The notes under the pieces were generated by a model, which searched no databases, was not told the DNA's origin, and saw only the letters and a program-made list of their open reading frames with translations. From assembly GCA_013389115.1 (NCBI GenBank), contig JACADY010000036.1, positions 1 through 64,000 on the forward strand: a stretch of 64,000 nucleotides of DNA, given 5' to 3'. Source of the DNA: Alphaproteobacteria bacterium. GTDB taxonomy: Bacteria; Pseudomonadota; Alphaproteobacteria; Micropepsales; Micropepsaceae. Every line of letters begins with the position of its first letter. Position 1 is the first letter of the stretch. Below are positions 51,184 to 59,788 of this stretch, piece after piece. The position numbers and the translations under genes were made by a program.

Positions 51184-52349
51184 ATCCCCAGCTCCACAAA
51201 GATGATGGAGAATACCGCATCGGCGATGATGACGACGAATATGCCCTCGACCACGGACTGAGTCGTGCGCTGGCCGACCGATTCGGCGGTCCCCGTCACA
51301 CGCAACCCCTCAAAACAACCGATGAGGGCGATAAGGAAGGCAAAGACAGGCGCCTTGATGATGCCGACAAGGAATGTCCACACATCAACGGATTCGCGCA
51401 GCAGCGTGACATAGGAGGCCGGCGAAATATCGAGCAGGAGAAAGGTCACGACGCCACCTCCGAAAAGCCCGACAATGACCGAGACAAATCCGAGCAGCGG
51501 CAAGGTGAAGACGAGCGCAAGCACGCGTGGCAGAACGAGAATCTCAACAGGATCGAGCCCCAGTGTGCGAATGGCGTCGATTTCCTCGCGCATTTTCATC
51601 GAGCCGATCTGCGCCGTGAACGCGCTCCCCGACCGGCCGGCGACCATGATGGCGGTCAAGAGAATGCCGATCTCGCGCATGACCGAGACGGACACGAGAT
51701 TGATCGTGAAGGGCTCCGCTCCGAAACGCTCCAGCTGCCCGGCACCCTGATAGGCAAGAACAGCCCCGATGAGAAACGACATCAAGGAGACAATCGGCAC
51801 CGCGTTGAGGCCCGCCTGCTCCATGAGATAGACGAGCGAGGTCACGCGAAGCCGGCTAGGTCGCAGGATGGCGCGACCAATGGCCTCCAAGACGACGCCG
51901 CAAAACCCCAGCGCGTCGACCATGCTGCCTGCGAATTCTTCCGCATTCCGTCCAAAATTGCTGAGGAATTCGACGGCCCAATGAACGCGCGGTTCCGGCG
52001 CTTCCTGCGGGCGATCGGCGGCCGCGATCGCCTCCAAGAGGCTGAGATGTTCTGGCTTGCCGCCGCCTATTTGGGCCGTGCCGCCCGCCCCTTCGATTTC
52101 ACGAATTGTGCGGTACAACAGCCAAGCGCCAGCAGTATCCAGCACCTGAACGCCCGATAGGTCGAAGTAGGCCGAGCGGTATTGCTCCCTCGCCAAGTGC
52201 AACTGCAACGCGGCATCAAGATCGACGCTGTGTGTAACTGTCCAGGTCCCCTGAGCCTGGATGATCTCCTCATCTCCCCGTCTGTCGAACAGCACACGGG
52301 CCGCAGACTGAGTATCCGCGTTCTTGTCACTGACGGCACTGCCGGTCAT
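51180..52349 (-). CDS. mlaE: MlaE permease with N-terminal STAS domain
   Basis: 389 residues. Residues 20-110 form a STAS domain (AYFDLSGVQVLDTAGAWLLY; E. coli has a separate MlaB), followed by the MlaE membrane domain with IVSLMSFLIGAVLAYQGAGQ, LTAIMVAGRSGSAFTAQIGS and MKMREEIDAIRTLGLDPVEI. The open frame extends to 52415 through an intergenic repeat; ATG 52349 with GAGG four bases upstream is the likely start. First gene of mlaE-mlaF-mlaD-lipoprotein. Confidence 0.9.
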   Translation of the reverse strand: MTGSAVSDKNADTQSAARVLFDRRGDEEIIQAQGTWTVTHSVDLDAALQLHLAREQYRSAYFDLSGVQVLDTAGAWLLYRTIREIEGAGGTAQIGGGKPEHLSLLEAIAAADRPQEAPEPRVHWAVEFLSNFGRNAEEFAGSMVDALGFCGVVLEAIGRAILRPSRLRVTSLVYLMEQAGLNAVPIVSLMSFLIGAVLAYQGAGQLERFGAEPFTINLVSVSVMREIGILLTAIMVAGRSGSAFTAQIGSMKMREEIDAIRTLGLDPVEILVLPRVLALVFTLPLLGFVSVIVGLFGGGVVTFLLLDISPASYVTLLRESVDVWTFLVGIIKAPVFAFLIALIGCFEGLRVTGTAESVGQRTTQSVVEGIFVVIIADAVFSIIFVELGI

Positions 52350-52375
52350 GCTGCCTCGAAGGGGGATTTCCAGAC

Positions 52376-52479
52376 TAGAGCAACGTGCGGAAAGGTGGGT
52401 ACCGGTTTTCCGCAAGACGTTACGACAATTAAAAGAGATAAAGCGGCGTGACGACTCTGATTGATGGCACGCCGCTCTA
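52376..52479. repeat. Dispersed palindromic intergenic repeat
   Basis: About 104 bases bounded by TAGAGC (52376-52381) and GCTCTA (52474-52479). Two internal hairpins: TGCGGAAA/TTTCCGCA (52386-52393 with 52407-52414) and AGCGGCGTG/CACGCCGCT (52442-52450 with 52468-52476). The core GTGGGTACCGGTTTTCCG resembles a very abundant intergenic repeat of Rhizobiales-type alphaproteobacteria (from memory). It lies in the mlaE leader region. Confidence 0.65.
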
Positions 52480-52578
52480 ACCCGCCAGGGTAGTTAAAGG
52501 CCGTGCAGGTTTTCACTCAGCAATATCTCGGCCAATCGGAGGCTTTGAGGCCGCGCTCGCCGGGAAAACAGGGTGTAA

Positions 52579-52588
52579 TCACATGTGA
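52579..52588. promoter_or_regulatory. Palindrome TCACATGTGA upstream of the cyclase gene
   Basis: Perfect 10-base palindrome 64 bases before the cyclase ATG. It is not the CRP arrangement (TGTGA-N6-TCACA), so the binding protein, if any, is unknown. Confidence 0.3.
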
Positions 52589-52611
52589 GACCGGCAGAAA
52601 AGTAAAATTAC

Positions 52612-52624
52612 TTCCGTAACGGAA
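52612..52624. promoter_or_regulatory. Palindrome TTCCGT-A-ACGGAA upstream of the cyclase gene
   Basis: Perfect 6-base arms around one A, followed by CTTTTTT, 27 bases before the cyclase ATG. It could be an operator or a weak terminator-like hairpin that shields the gene from upstream transcription. Confidence 0.35.
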
Positions 52625-52651
52625 CTTTTTTGGGGGCGACGAAGAGGGGTC

Positions 52652-54904
52652 ATGTTGCATTTCAAGCGCGCGCTATGGCTCCGCCTGGTGCCATTCTTGG
52701 TCTTGGGGCTCGCGGCCGGGGCGCTCCTGCTCGATGAGAGCGGTTTTATCGAACGCGGGCGGAATCTCGTTTTTGACACCTATCAGCACATAAGTCCCCG
52801 CCAATACCGCGATCCCAAGGAGGACGCCGGCGTCGCTGTCCGCTATCTCGACATCGACGAGGAAAGCCTTGCCCGTTATGGTCAATGGCCTTGGCCGCGC
52901 AGCCTGATGGCGCGGCTCGTCTGGTCAGCGAAGAAGGCCGGCGTTCGGCTTCTCGTCTTCGACATGGTCTTCGCCGAAGCCGACCGGACCTCGCCAGAAC
53001 GGATCGGAGATTACTGGCCGCAGGAGCCCGAGTTCGACGCCGCACGGGCGACACTTGCAAAGCTCCCGTCTCACGAAACGAAATTTGCAACAGCTCTGCA
53101 GGCAATGCCCGCCGTCATGGGCGTCATCCTCACCGGCGCGGCGACGGCCGCCGAGCTGGCTCCCAAATCAGGGATAAACGCGGTTGGGGCCATCGATCCA
53201 AAGCTCCTGGTGCCGGGCTATCGGGGAGCCATCGTGAACCTGCCGCTCTTGGAGGAGGCGGGCGCGGGCCTTGGCGCCTTCAACATCGATGCATCGAGCG
53301 ACGGCATCATCCGGCGCACGAATCTCCTTTTCCGCTCAAAGGATCGCCTGGTGCCGAGCTTGGCGCTCGAAGCCCTGCGCCTCCTTGGCAAACCCTCCTC
53401 GATCACGGTCAAAACGGCCGGCGGCGGCGGCGAAGTCCTTCTTGGCGAGAAATCCGGCATCGTGGCGATCCGGGCCGGCGGCCGCACCATCGAGACGGCA
53501 GCCGACGGCGCGCTTTGGCTGCATTTCACACCACCTGAGCCAAGCCGGCGCATTCCGGTGACCAGCCTCTTGAGAGGGAGCGCCGATCCCGCCCTCCTCA
53601 AGGACGCCGTCCTCTTTGTTGGCACGAGTGCGGCAGGCCTGCGCGACCTGCGCGCAACACCCTTCAGCCCAGTGACGCCGGGCGTTGAAATCCATGTGGA
53701 GGCGCTTGAGCAGATGCTTCTGGGCGCATATCTGATGCGGCCGGACTATGCGACGGGACTTGAGTTCGCCTTCGCGCTGGTGCTCGGCGCGGGGGTCACC
53801 GCGCTTGTGCTGATGGGTTCGGCCTATTGGGCGCTTCCCGTTCTGACGGCGGGCATCGCGCTCGCCGTGGGTACATCATGGTGGGCTTTCACGGCGGAGC
53901 GTTGGCTCTTTGATCCCTTGACACCCTCGCTCGCGGCGGCGGCGGCTTTTCTGACGGCCGCCTTCGTCAACTATCTGCTGACCGAGTCCGAGCGCCGCTT
54001 CGTGCGCGCCGCGTTCAGCCACTACCTCTCCCCAGAGGTCGTCGACCGGATCGCGCAGGATCCCGGCAAGCTCCGCCTGGGTGGTGAAACGCGGGAACTC
54101 ACGATCATGTTTTGCGACATTCGCGGCTTCACGACGATTGCCGAGGGCTTTCGTGAGGAGCCGGAGGCCCTGACCCGTCTCATCAATCGTATCCTGACGC
54201 CGCTGACCCGCGTCGTGCTCGACCATGGCGGAACGATCGACAAGTACATCGGCGATTGCATCATGGCGTTCTGGAATGCCCCGCTCGATGATGAGGACCA
54301 TGCGGCTCGGGCTTGCGGCTGCGCCCTCGACATCATCAAGGCCTTGCATACGCTTAATGAGAAACTGGCTAGCGAAACGGGACTGCGCGAGCACCCCTTG
54401 CCCCGCATCGAGGTGGGCATCGGTATCAACTCCGGCGAATGTGTCGTGGGCAACATGGGCTCGGACCTGCGCTTCGACTATTCGGTGCTTGGCGATGCGG
54501 TCAATCTAGCTGCCCGTCTTCAGACACTCAGCCACAATTACGGCGCCGCCATTCTTGTGGGTGAGGATACGGTGGAAAGGGCCGGCAAGGGCTTCACCTT
54601 CCTTGAGCTTGACCGTGTGGCGGTTAAGGGCCGCAAATCTGCAACAACCGTCTATGCCCTGACCAATCGCGCAGGAGAAGGCCGCACCCACGCCATCGAG
54701 GCGGTGGCGGCGTTCAACCAGCGCTTGCTCGAAGCCTATCGGGCTCGCGATTTTGCTGCGTCCCGCCAATTATCTCAGGAAGGAACCAGAAAGTTCCCCG
54801 AATTCGCCCAATTTTATGGGCTCTATGCAACACGTTCCGAGGAATTTGAAAGAAACCCGCCAAATTCGACCTGGGACGGGACTTGGGTCGCACACGAAAA
54901 GTGA
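52652..54904 (+). CDS. CHASE2-domain class III adenylate/guanylate cyclase
   Basis: 750 residues. An N-terminal membrane helix, an extracellular CHASE2 sensor domain (about residues 30-340, VRYLDIDEESLARYGQWPWP), three membrane helices (about 365-440), and a cytosolic class III cyclase domain (about 465-650). Metal-binding D489 (FCDIRGFT) and D535 (GDCIMAFW), K531 in DKYIGD and LGDAVNLAARL are present, so the enzyme should be active; ATP versus GTP is not certain. GAGGGG lies just before the ATG. Two palindromes precede it. It sits between mlaE and mlaC, divergent from the mla operon. Confidence 0.9.
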   Translation: MLHFKRALWLRLVPFLVLGLAAGALLLDESGFIERGRNLVFDTYQHISPRQYRDPKEDAGVAVRYLDIDEESLARYGQWPWPRSLMARLVWSAKKAGVRLLVFDMVFAEADRTSPERIGDYWPQEPEFDAARATLAKLPSHETKFATALQAMPAVMGVILTGAATAAELAPKSGINAVGAIDPKLLVPGYRGAIVNLPLLEEAGAGLGAFNIDASSDGIIRRTNLLFRSKDRLVPSLALEALRLLGKPSSITVKTAGGGGEVLLGEKSGIVAIRAGGRTIETAADGALWLHFTPPEPSRRIPVTSLLRGSADPALLKDAVLFVGTSAAGLRDLRATPFSPVTPGVEIHVEALEQMLLGAYLMRPDYATGLEFAFALVLGAGVTALVLMGSAYWALPVLTAGIALAVGTSWWAFTAERWLFDPLTPSLAAAAAFLTAAFVNYLLTESERRFVRAAFSHYLSPEVVDRIAQDPGKLRLGGETRELTIMFCDIRGFTTIAEGFREEPEALTRLINRILTPLTRVVLDHGGTIDKYIGDCIMAFWNAPLDDEDHAARACGCALDIIKALHTLNEKLASETGLREHPLPRIEVGIGINSGECVVGNMGSDLRFDYSVLGDAVNLAARLQTLSHNYGAAILVGEDTVERAGKGFTFLELDRVAVKGRKSATTVYALTNRAGEGRTHAIEAVAAFNQRLLEAYRARDFAASRQLSQEGTRKFPEFAQFYGLYATRSEEFERNPPNSTWDGTWVAHEK

Positions 54905-55028
54905 ATTTGAAACAGCCATCGCCTAAATAGATCTACTGTCGCAATCAAAGCGGGCGGTCGCAGCCGCGCGCGGTCAAGGAACAACGCCTGGTAAGCCGAA
55001 AAGGCACCCGGTGCCGGAGAAAGACGCA

Positions 55029-55697
55029 ATGAAACGGCCTTTTTTGAGCGAAATGCTGCCCCGCCGGACGGCCCTCATGCTGGGCGCGTTGGTATTTGCG
55101 CTGGCGGGTTTCAGCTCAGCCCATGCCGAAACGAAAAAGCCCGAGCCGGAGGAGGCCAAGTCCTTTGTCCAGCAACTGGCGGACAATGCCATCGCGGTGC
55201 TCTCATCAAGCGCCTCCGGGAGTGAACGGGATGCGACCTTTGACCGCATTTTGACCGCTGGCTTTGATCTGGACGCGATCGGCCGCTTCGCGCTTGGCCG
55301 CCACTGGAATCGCGCGACGCCCGAACAGCAGGCCGAGTACCGCACCTTGTTTCAGCGCTTCGTCCTTCGCAAATATTCAACGCTTTTAAGCACTTACTCG
55401 GGGCAGAAATTCCGTGTCGAACGGGTTGCCGATCTCTCGGCGGGCGATGTTCTGGTTTTGAGCGTGATTGAGCAGAGCAATGCCGAGCCGATCAAGGCGG
55501 ATTGGCGCGTGCGCCGTGTGGGCGGCGAGCTCAAGATCGTCGACATCCGCGTCGAAGGGATCTCGATGGTGACCGCTCAACGTGACGAGTTTGCCGCCGT
55601 CATTAAAAATAGCGGCATCGAGGGACTTCTCGCCCTTCTGCGCAAGGAAGGGAGCACCTCGGCCAACGCGGTGGAGAAGACAACGACGGCCGGATAG
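55029..55697 (+). CDS. mlaC: MlaC/Ttg2D-like periplasmic lipid carrier
   Basis: 222 residues: a signal peptide (RTALMLGALVFALAGFSSAHA) and the Tol_Tol_Ttg2 domain (FALGRHWNRATPEQQAEYRT; VDIRVEGISMVTAQRDEFAA). MlaC shuttles phospholipid between outer membrane and MlaD. ATG 55029 has GGAGA about ten bases upstream; a GTG at 55011 is possible. Separated from mlaE-F-D by the cyclase gene and on the opposite strand. Confidence 0.88.
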   Translation: MKRPFLSEMLPRRTALMLGALVFALAGFSSAHAETKKPEPEEAKSFVQQLADNAIAVLSSSASGSERDATFDRILTAGFDLDAIGRFALGRHWNRATPEQQAEYRTLFQRFVLRKYSTLLSTYSGQKFRVERVADLSAGDVLVLSVIEQSNAEPIKADWRVRRVGGELKIVDIRVEGISMVTAQRDEFAAVIKNSGIEGLLALLRKEGSTSANAVEKTTTAG

Positions 55698-55752
55698 CGT
55701 AAAGACGAAGCGCGGGTTGGGGGAGAAGGATTCGAAAGGACACCACGCCTTG

Positions 55753-56625
55753 ATGCGACGGCCCCTGTTCTTGACTGTCATTTTCTGCGCCACCCTCCTG
55801 CCGCTCACGTTTGTGCCCGCGGCATATGCCCAAACACCAGAAGCGGCCCCGTCGGGCTCGCCCGCAGTGGCGGAAGGTTTCAACGCCTATCAGCGCGGCG
55901 ATTACAAGGCTGCCTACGACATTTGGTTGCCCCTCGCCGAGCAGGGTGACGCGCAGGCCGAGTTCAATCTCGGCGTCCTCTATGCACACGGCAAGGGCCT
56001 CGAGCGGGACATGGCGACGGCCATGGCCTGGTGGAAGTCCGCCGCCGAACAGGGCCATGTCCGCGCGGCGCACAATCTTGGCCTTGCGCTGATCAAGGGT
56101 GAACCCTTCACGCAGGGAGAGGAACCAAAGCCCGACTATGTCGAGGCCATGCGGTGGCTGAAAATCGCCGCGGAAGCCGGCTTTCCCAACGCGATCTACA
56201 CACGCGGAAAGATGTTTCTTGAAGGGCTCGGCGTTGAGAAGGATCCAGTGCGCGCCGCAACGCTCTTTCAGGCCGCCGCGGAAAAGGGGTTCGCCCGCGC
56301 CCAATACAACCTTGCCAAGCTCTATCGTGACGGGGTCGGCGTACCCAAGGACGAAGCCTTGTCGCTCTATTGGTTCAATGAGGCCGCGATCAGGGGCGAT
56401 GCCAAATCGCAGGCCCGCCTCGCCGATCGCTACGCCAAGGGCGATGGCGTGAAGCAGGACCGCGTCGAGGCGCTGAAATGGGCCTTGCTCGCCGAGAGCC
56501 AGGGGGTTGAGGAGCTCGGCCCCCTCCTTGAGGACTTGAAAGCGAAAATGTCGCCCGCGGAAGTCGAGACCGCGAGGCAAAAGGCCGAGTCATTCTCTCC
56601 CTATAAGACGCAGGCCAGCTTTTGA
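55753..56625 (+). CDS. Sel1-repeat (TPR-like) periplasmic protein
   Basis: 290 residues with a signal peptide (ending AAYA, about residue 26) and five or six Sel1 repeats of about 36 residues (GDAQAEFNLGVLYAHGKGLE; GFARAQYNLAKLYRDGVGVP). Sel1 repeats act as protein-binding scaffolds. Partner unknown. ATG 55753; the earlier part of the frame overlaps mlaC. Its stop overlaps the TTG start of the next gene. Confidence 0.82.
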   Translation: MRRPLFLTVIFCATLLPLTFVPAAYAQTPEAAPSGSPAVAEGFNAYQRGDYKAAYDIWLPLAEQGDAQAEFNLGVLYAHGKGLERDMATAMAWWKSAAEQGHVRAAHNLGLALIKGEPFTQGEEPKPDYVEAMRWLKIAAEAGFPNAIYTRGKMFLEGLGVEKDPVRAATLFQAAAEKGFARAQYNLAKLYRDGVGVPKDEALSLYWFNEAAIRGDAKSQARLADRYAKGDGVKQDRVEALKWALLAESQGVEELGPLLEDLKAKMSPAEVETARQKAESFSPYKTQASF

Positions 56626-57608
56626 AGAAGCGCATCCTGCGCATCGCGGCTGAAACATTCCCCATCGCGGGTGCGTTTCGCATCGCGCGCGGCGCCAAGA
56701 CTCAAGCGCACGTCATCCGCGTTGAAATCGAGGAGGATGGCGCCGTGGGACGCGGCGAATGCGTGCCCTATGGCCGCTATGGTGAAACGATCGAAAGCGT
56801 CACCGCGGCGATTGCGGGCCTTGGCGAAGCGGTGGCGGCGGGCCTGACGGCCGAGAGCCTTCAGTCAAGCCTTCCCCCTGGCGCCGCCCGCAACGCGCTG
56901 GACTGCGCCTTGTGGGATCTCGAAGCGAAGATTTCGGGCATACCCGTCTGGCGGCGCGCCGGGCTGCCGATGCCCGTGCCGTTCCTGACCGCCTACACGA
57001 TCAGCCTTGCCTCCCCAGCGGAAATGGCCGCCTCTGCCCGGGAATGCGCCCGCCCCCTCCTCAAGCTGAAACTTGGCGAACCCGCCCATGACGCGGCGCG
57101 CCTGGATGCCATTGCCGATGCTGTACCCCAATGCCGCCTCATCGTTGATGCCAACGAAGGGTGGAGCCTCGATGACCTTGAACGATTGATGCCGGCGCTT
57201 CTGGCGGCGCGCGTCGAACTCATCGAGCAGCCCTTGCCGGCCACACGCGACAGCGTGCTCGATCAATTCCGCTCGCAAGTCCCCCTTTGCGCCGACGAAA
57301 GCGTGCATGGCCTTGAAACACTGGACATCGTGGCCCGCCGCTATGGTTATGTGAATGTGAAGCTGGACAAGACGGGCGGCTTCACCGAAGCCCTTGCCCT
57401 CACCCGCGCCGCCCGCGCACGCGGGCTGAAGGTGATGCTGGGATGCATGGTCTCAACCTCTCTGGCCATGGCGCCCGCCGCCCTCCTTGCCCCCCTCGCA
57501 GATGTGATCGATTTGGACGGACCGCTGCTCTTGAGCGAAGATCGCACCCCGCGCCTCAATTATCGTGGCGCCACCGTAGACCCGCCTTCGCCTGAACTTT
57601 GGGGCTGA
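56622..57608 (+). CDS. L-Ala-D/L-Glu (dipeptide) epimerase, enolase superfamily
   Basis: 328 residues of the enolase superfamily. It shows IVDANEGWSLDDL (metal-binding Asp), LIEQPLP (metal-binding Glu), LCADES (metal-binding Asp) and VNVKLDKTGGFTEALAL. The catalytic Lys in the KLKLG motif is present. Epimerises dipeptides such as L-Ala-D/L-Glu released from peptidoglycan. Starts at a TTG overlapping the preceding stop. The peptidase gene follows three bases after the stop, a suggestive pairing for murein peptide recycling. Confidence 0.85.
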   Translation: MKKRILRIAAETFPIAGAFRIARGAKTQAHVIRVEIEEDGAVGRGECVPYGRYGETIESVTAAIAGLGEAVAAGLTAESLQSSLPPGAARNALDCALWDLEAKISGIPVWRRAGLPMPVPFLTAYTISLASPAEMAASARECARPLLKLKLGEPAHDAARLDAIADAVPQCRLIVDANEGWSLDDLERLMPALLAARVELIEQPLPATRDSVLDQFRSQVPLCADESVHGLETLDIVARRYGYVNVKLDKTGGFTEALALTRAARARGLKVMLGCMVSTSLAMAPAALLAPLADVIDLDGPLLLSEDRTPRLNYRGATVDPPSPELWG

Positions 57609-57611
57609 ACC

Positions 57612-58691
57612 ATGCCGGCAGAACAATATTTCTCCGCCCATTACGCCGAAGCGCGGGTGAAATTCCTGCGCGCCGCCAATTCTCATGGCGCCCGCCTCGC
57701 AAGCCATCGCAACCCTTACGCCAAGGGGCCGAGCGGCGAAGACTTGTTCATCGATGTCGCGACCTTGGGCCCCGATGATGCCGAAACCGCCCTCTTTCTC
57801 GTTTCGGCAACGCATGGCGTCGAGGGATTCGCAGGTTCGGCTGTCGAGATCGGGCTTTTTGACAGCAGGCTCATCGCCAAGCGCCCCGCCAGGGCCAAGC
57901 TTGTCATTTTGCACGCGCTCAACCCTTATGGCTTTGCCTGGCTGCGGAGGGTTAACGAGGACAATGTCGACCTCAACCGCAATTGTGTGCGCTTCGATCG
58001 GCCACGGCCCACGAACGCAGGATACGAAGCGCTCGCGCCGGCAATCGCACCGCAGGAATGGTCCGAGACGGGACTATCGGCGCTGAACGCACGACTGCGC
58101 GACTTTGCCCATGAGCATGGGTTCTTTGCATTGCAGGAGGCCATTACCGCCGGCCAGTATGACTATCCCGACGGTCTCTATTTCGGCGGCCATAAGGAAG
58201 CCTGGTCCATCGGCGTCCTCAAACATGTCGTCCAGCGCGAACTCATCCGCGCCCGCCGTCTCGTTTTCCTCGACATTCATACAGGGCTCGGCGGCTTCGG
58301 CGATCTTGAGATCATTTCAGAGTTTCCCCTCGACAGTGCCGCCTACCGCGATGCCAAGTCCTGGTGGGGTGACCAGGTGAAGACGACCGCGTCGGGAGAG
58401 TCCCTGTCCGCCCATCTGAGCGGGACGCTGGATGGCATGCTGCCGAGCCTCCTGCCTGAAGCAAATGTGACGGGTGCGGCGCTTGAGTTCGGCACCTATC
58501 CGGGCGAAGCGGTGTTCAGGGCTTTGCGAGCCGACAACTGGTTGCATGCCTTTGCCGCCCCCGGGGCCCCGGAAACCAAAGCCATCAAGGAAGAGATCCG
58601 CCGAGCCTTTTTCCCGGACACCGCCGAGTGGAAAAACCGAGTGTGGGAACAGGCCGCCAGCGTTCTGGAGAAAACTCTGCCGATCCTTTGA
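57612..58691 (+). CDS. M14-family (DUF2817) zinc carboxypeptidase-like protein
   Basis: 359 residues. DUF2817/M14-like metallopeptidase pattern: zinc ligands in SATHGVEGFAGS (H-x2-E), LHALNPYGFAWLRRVNEDNV, a His in FLDIHTGLGGFGD and the catalytic Glu in GAALEFGTYPGE. No signal peptide. Directly after the dipeptide epimerase gene and 73 bases before pqqA. Substrate unknown; murein peptides are a fair guess, and PqqA processing is a remote one. Confidence 0.78.
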   Translation: MPAEQYFSAHYAEARVKFLRAANSHGARLASHRNPYAKGPSGEDLFIDVATLGPDDAETALFLVSATHGVEGFAGSAVEIGLFDSRLIAKRPARAKLVILHALNPYGFAWLRRVNEDNVDLNRNCVRFDRPRPTNAGYEALAPAIAPQEWSETGLSALNARLRDFAHEHGFFALQEAITAGQYDYPDGLYFGGHKEAWSIGVLKHVVQRELIRARRLVFLDIHTGLGGFGDLEIISEFPLDSAAYRDAKSWWGDQVKTTASGESLSAHLSGTLDGMLPSLLPEANVTGAALEFGTYPGEAVFRALRADNWLHAFAAPGAPETKAIKEEIRRAFFPDTAEWKNRVWEQAASVLEKTLPIL

Positions 58692-58702
58692 TGCGATCCG
58701 CC

Positions 58703-58730
58703 TTGTCTCGCCAGCGCGCCGTGATAACCT
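58703..58730 (+). promoter_or_regulatory. Possible pqqA promoter
   Basis: TTGTCT (58703-58708), 16-base spacer, TAACCT (58725-58730), 35 bases upstream of the pqqA ATG. Weak match to sigma70. Confidence 0.3.
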
Positions 58731-58764
58731 TTCAAAAATGATAGCGCCTGGAGGAAAAAGGCAC

Positions 58765-58848
58765 ATGGCCTGGAAAAAACCCAAGTTCGTCGAGATTTGC
58801 GTCGGCCTCGAAATCAATGCCTATGCCTGCGCCGAACTGAAGCGCTGA
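58765..58848 (+). CDS. pqqA: PQQ precursor peptide PqqA
   Basis: 27 residues (MAWKKPKFVEICVGLEINAY and seven more). The E16-x3-Y20 pair that PqqE cross-links to build PQQ is in place. GGAGG and AAAGG lie before the ATG. Too short for a normal ORF search but directly upstream of pqqB, the usual position. The N-terminal MAWKKP and ICVG segments resemble PqqA of Methylobacterium (from memory). Confidence 0.93.
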   Translation: MAWKKPKFVEICVGLEINAYACAELKR

Positions 58849-58876
58849 CACCTCTGCGCCGAGAATTGGCACGGCC

Positions 58877-59788
58877 ATGCGTCTGATCGTTCTGGGGTCC
58901 GGCGCCGGTGGCGGCATTCCGCAATGGAACGCAAACAATCCGCGCTCGCGCGAAGCGTTCGCGAACGATCCCCTGACCCCCAGAAGGACGCAGGCCTCGA
59001 TAGCCGTCAGCAGCGATGGCGATCATTGGCTGCTCCTCAACGCATCGCCCGATTTGCGCCAGCAGATTATCGCAACCCCCGCCCTTCACCCCAAAGGGCC
59101 GGCCCTGCGCCACTCCCCGATCGCCGCGGTGATGCTGACAGGCGCCGATGTCGACCAGGTTGCAGGGCTCCTCACGCTGCGAGAGCGCCAGCCCTTCACG
59201 CTCTATGCCAGCACGCGCGTTCAAAAAGCGCTCGCCGCCAATCCCATCTTCAACGTGCTTTCGCCCGACAAGGTTCAGCGGAAAATCCTGCCCTTGGGAC
59301 AAGAGGTCCAAGCGATACCTGGCCTCAAGGTCTGGGCGTTCCCGGCCCCGGGAAAGGTCGCGCTCTATATGGAGGACGAGACGAAGGCCGCGCTTGGCAC
59401 AGAAGAAGGTGATACGGTCGCGACCCTCATAGAGGATGTTATCACCGGCAGAAGCGTGGTTTTCGCCCCATCTTGCGCGACTGTCGCGGAAGATATCCTC
59501 ACCCTTGCCTCAAGCGCGCATTGTCTCCTCTTCGATGGCACTTTCTTCACCGAGGAAGAGATGCTGGCGACAGGCGAAGGCACAAAGACCGCCGCGCGCA
59601 TGGGGCACGTTCCCATGTCCGGCGAGAAGGGATCGATGAACGCGTTCATGAACATAACGGACACCCGCAAGCTCTACATCCACATCAACAACACGAACCC
59701 TGCTTCACGCAGAGGAACGCCTGAAGAACTGCAGATTAGACGCGCGGGGTGGGAGCTCGCTGAGGATGGAATGGAGATCGTGCTATGA
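58877..59788 (+). CDS. pqqB: PQQ biosynthesis protein PqqB
   Basis: 303 residues, MBL-fold protein that hydroxylates the cross-linked Glu-Tyr precursor. Typical features are MRLIVLGSGAGGGIPQWNAN at the N-terminus, the degenerate MBL site MLTGADVDQVAGLL, FAPSCATVAED and MGHVPMSGEKGSMNAFMNIT. Overlaps pqqC by four bases (ATGATG). Confidence 0.96.
   Translation: MRLIVLGSGAGGGIPQWNANNPRSREAFANDPLTPRRTQASIAVSSDGDHWLLLNASPDLRQQIIATPALHPKGPALRHSPIAAVMLTGADVDQVAGLLTLRERQPFTLYASTRVQKALAANPIFNVLSPDKVQRKILPLGQEVQAIPGLKVWAFPAPGKVALYMEDETKAALGTEEGDTVATLIEDVITGRSVVFAPSCATVAEDILTLASSAHCLLFDGTFFTEEEMLATGEGTKTAARMGHVPMSGEKGSMNAFMNITDTRKLYIHINNTNPASRRGTPEELQIRRAGWELAEDGMEIVL

Noticed and set aside
52579..52588. 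CRP operator upstream of the cyclase gene
   Set aside because: TCACATGTGA has the two half-sites in the wrong order and spacing for CRP/Clr; kept only as an unexplained palindrome.
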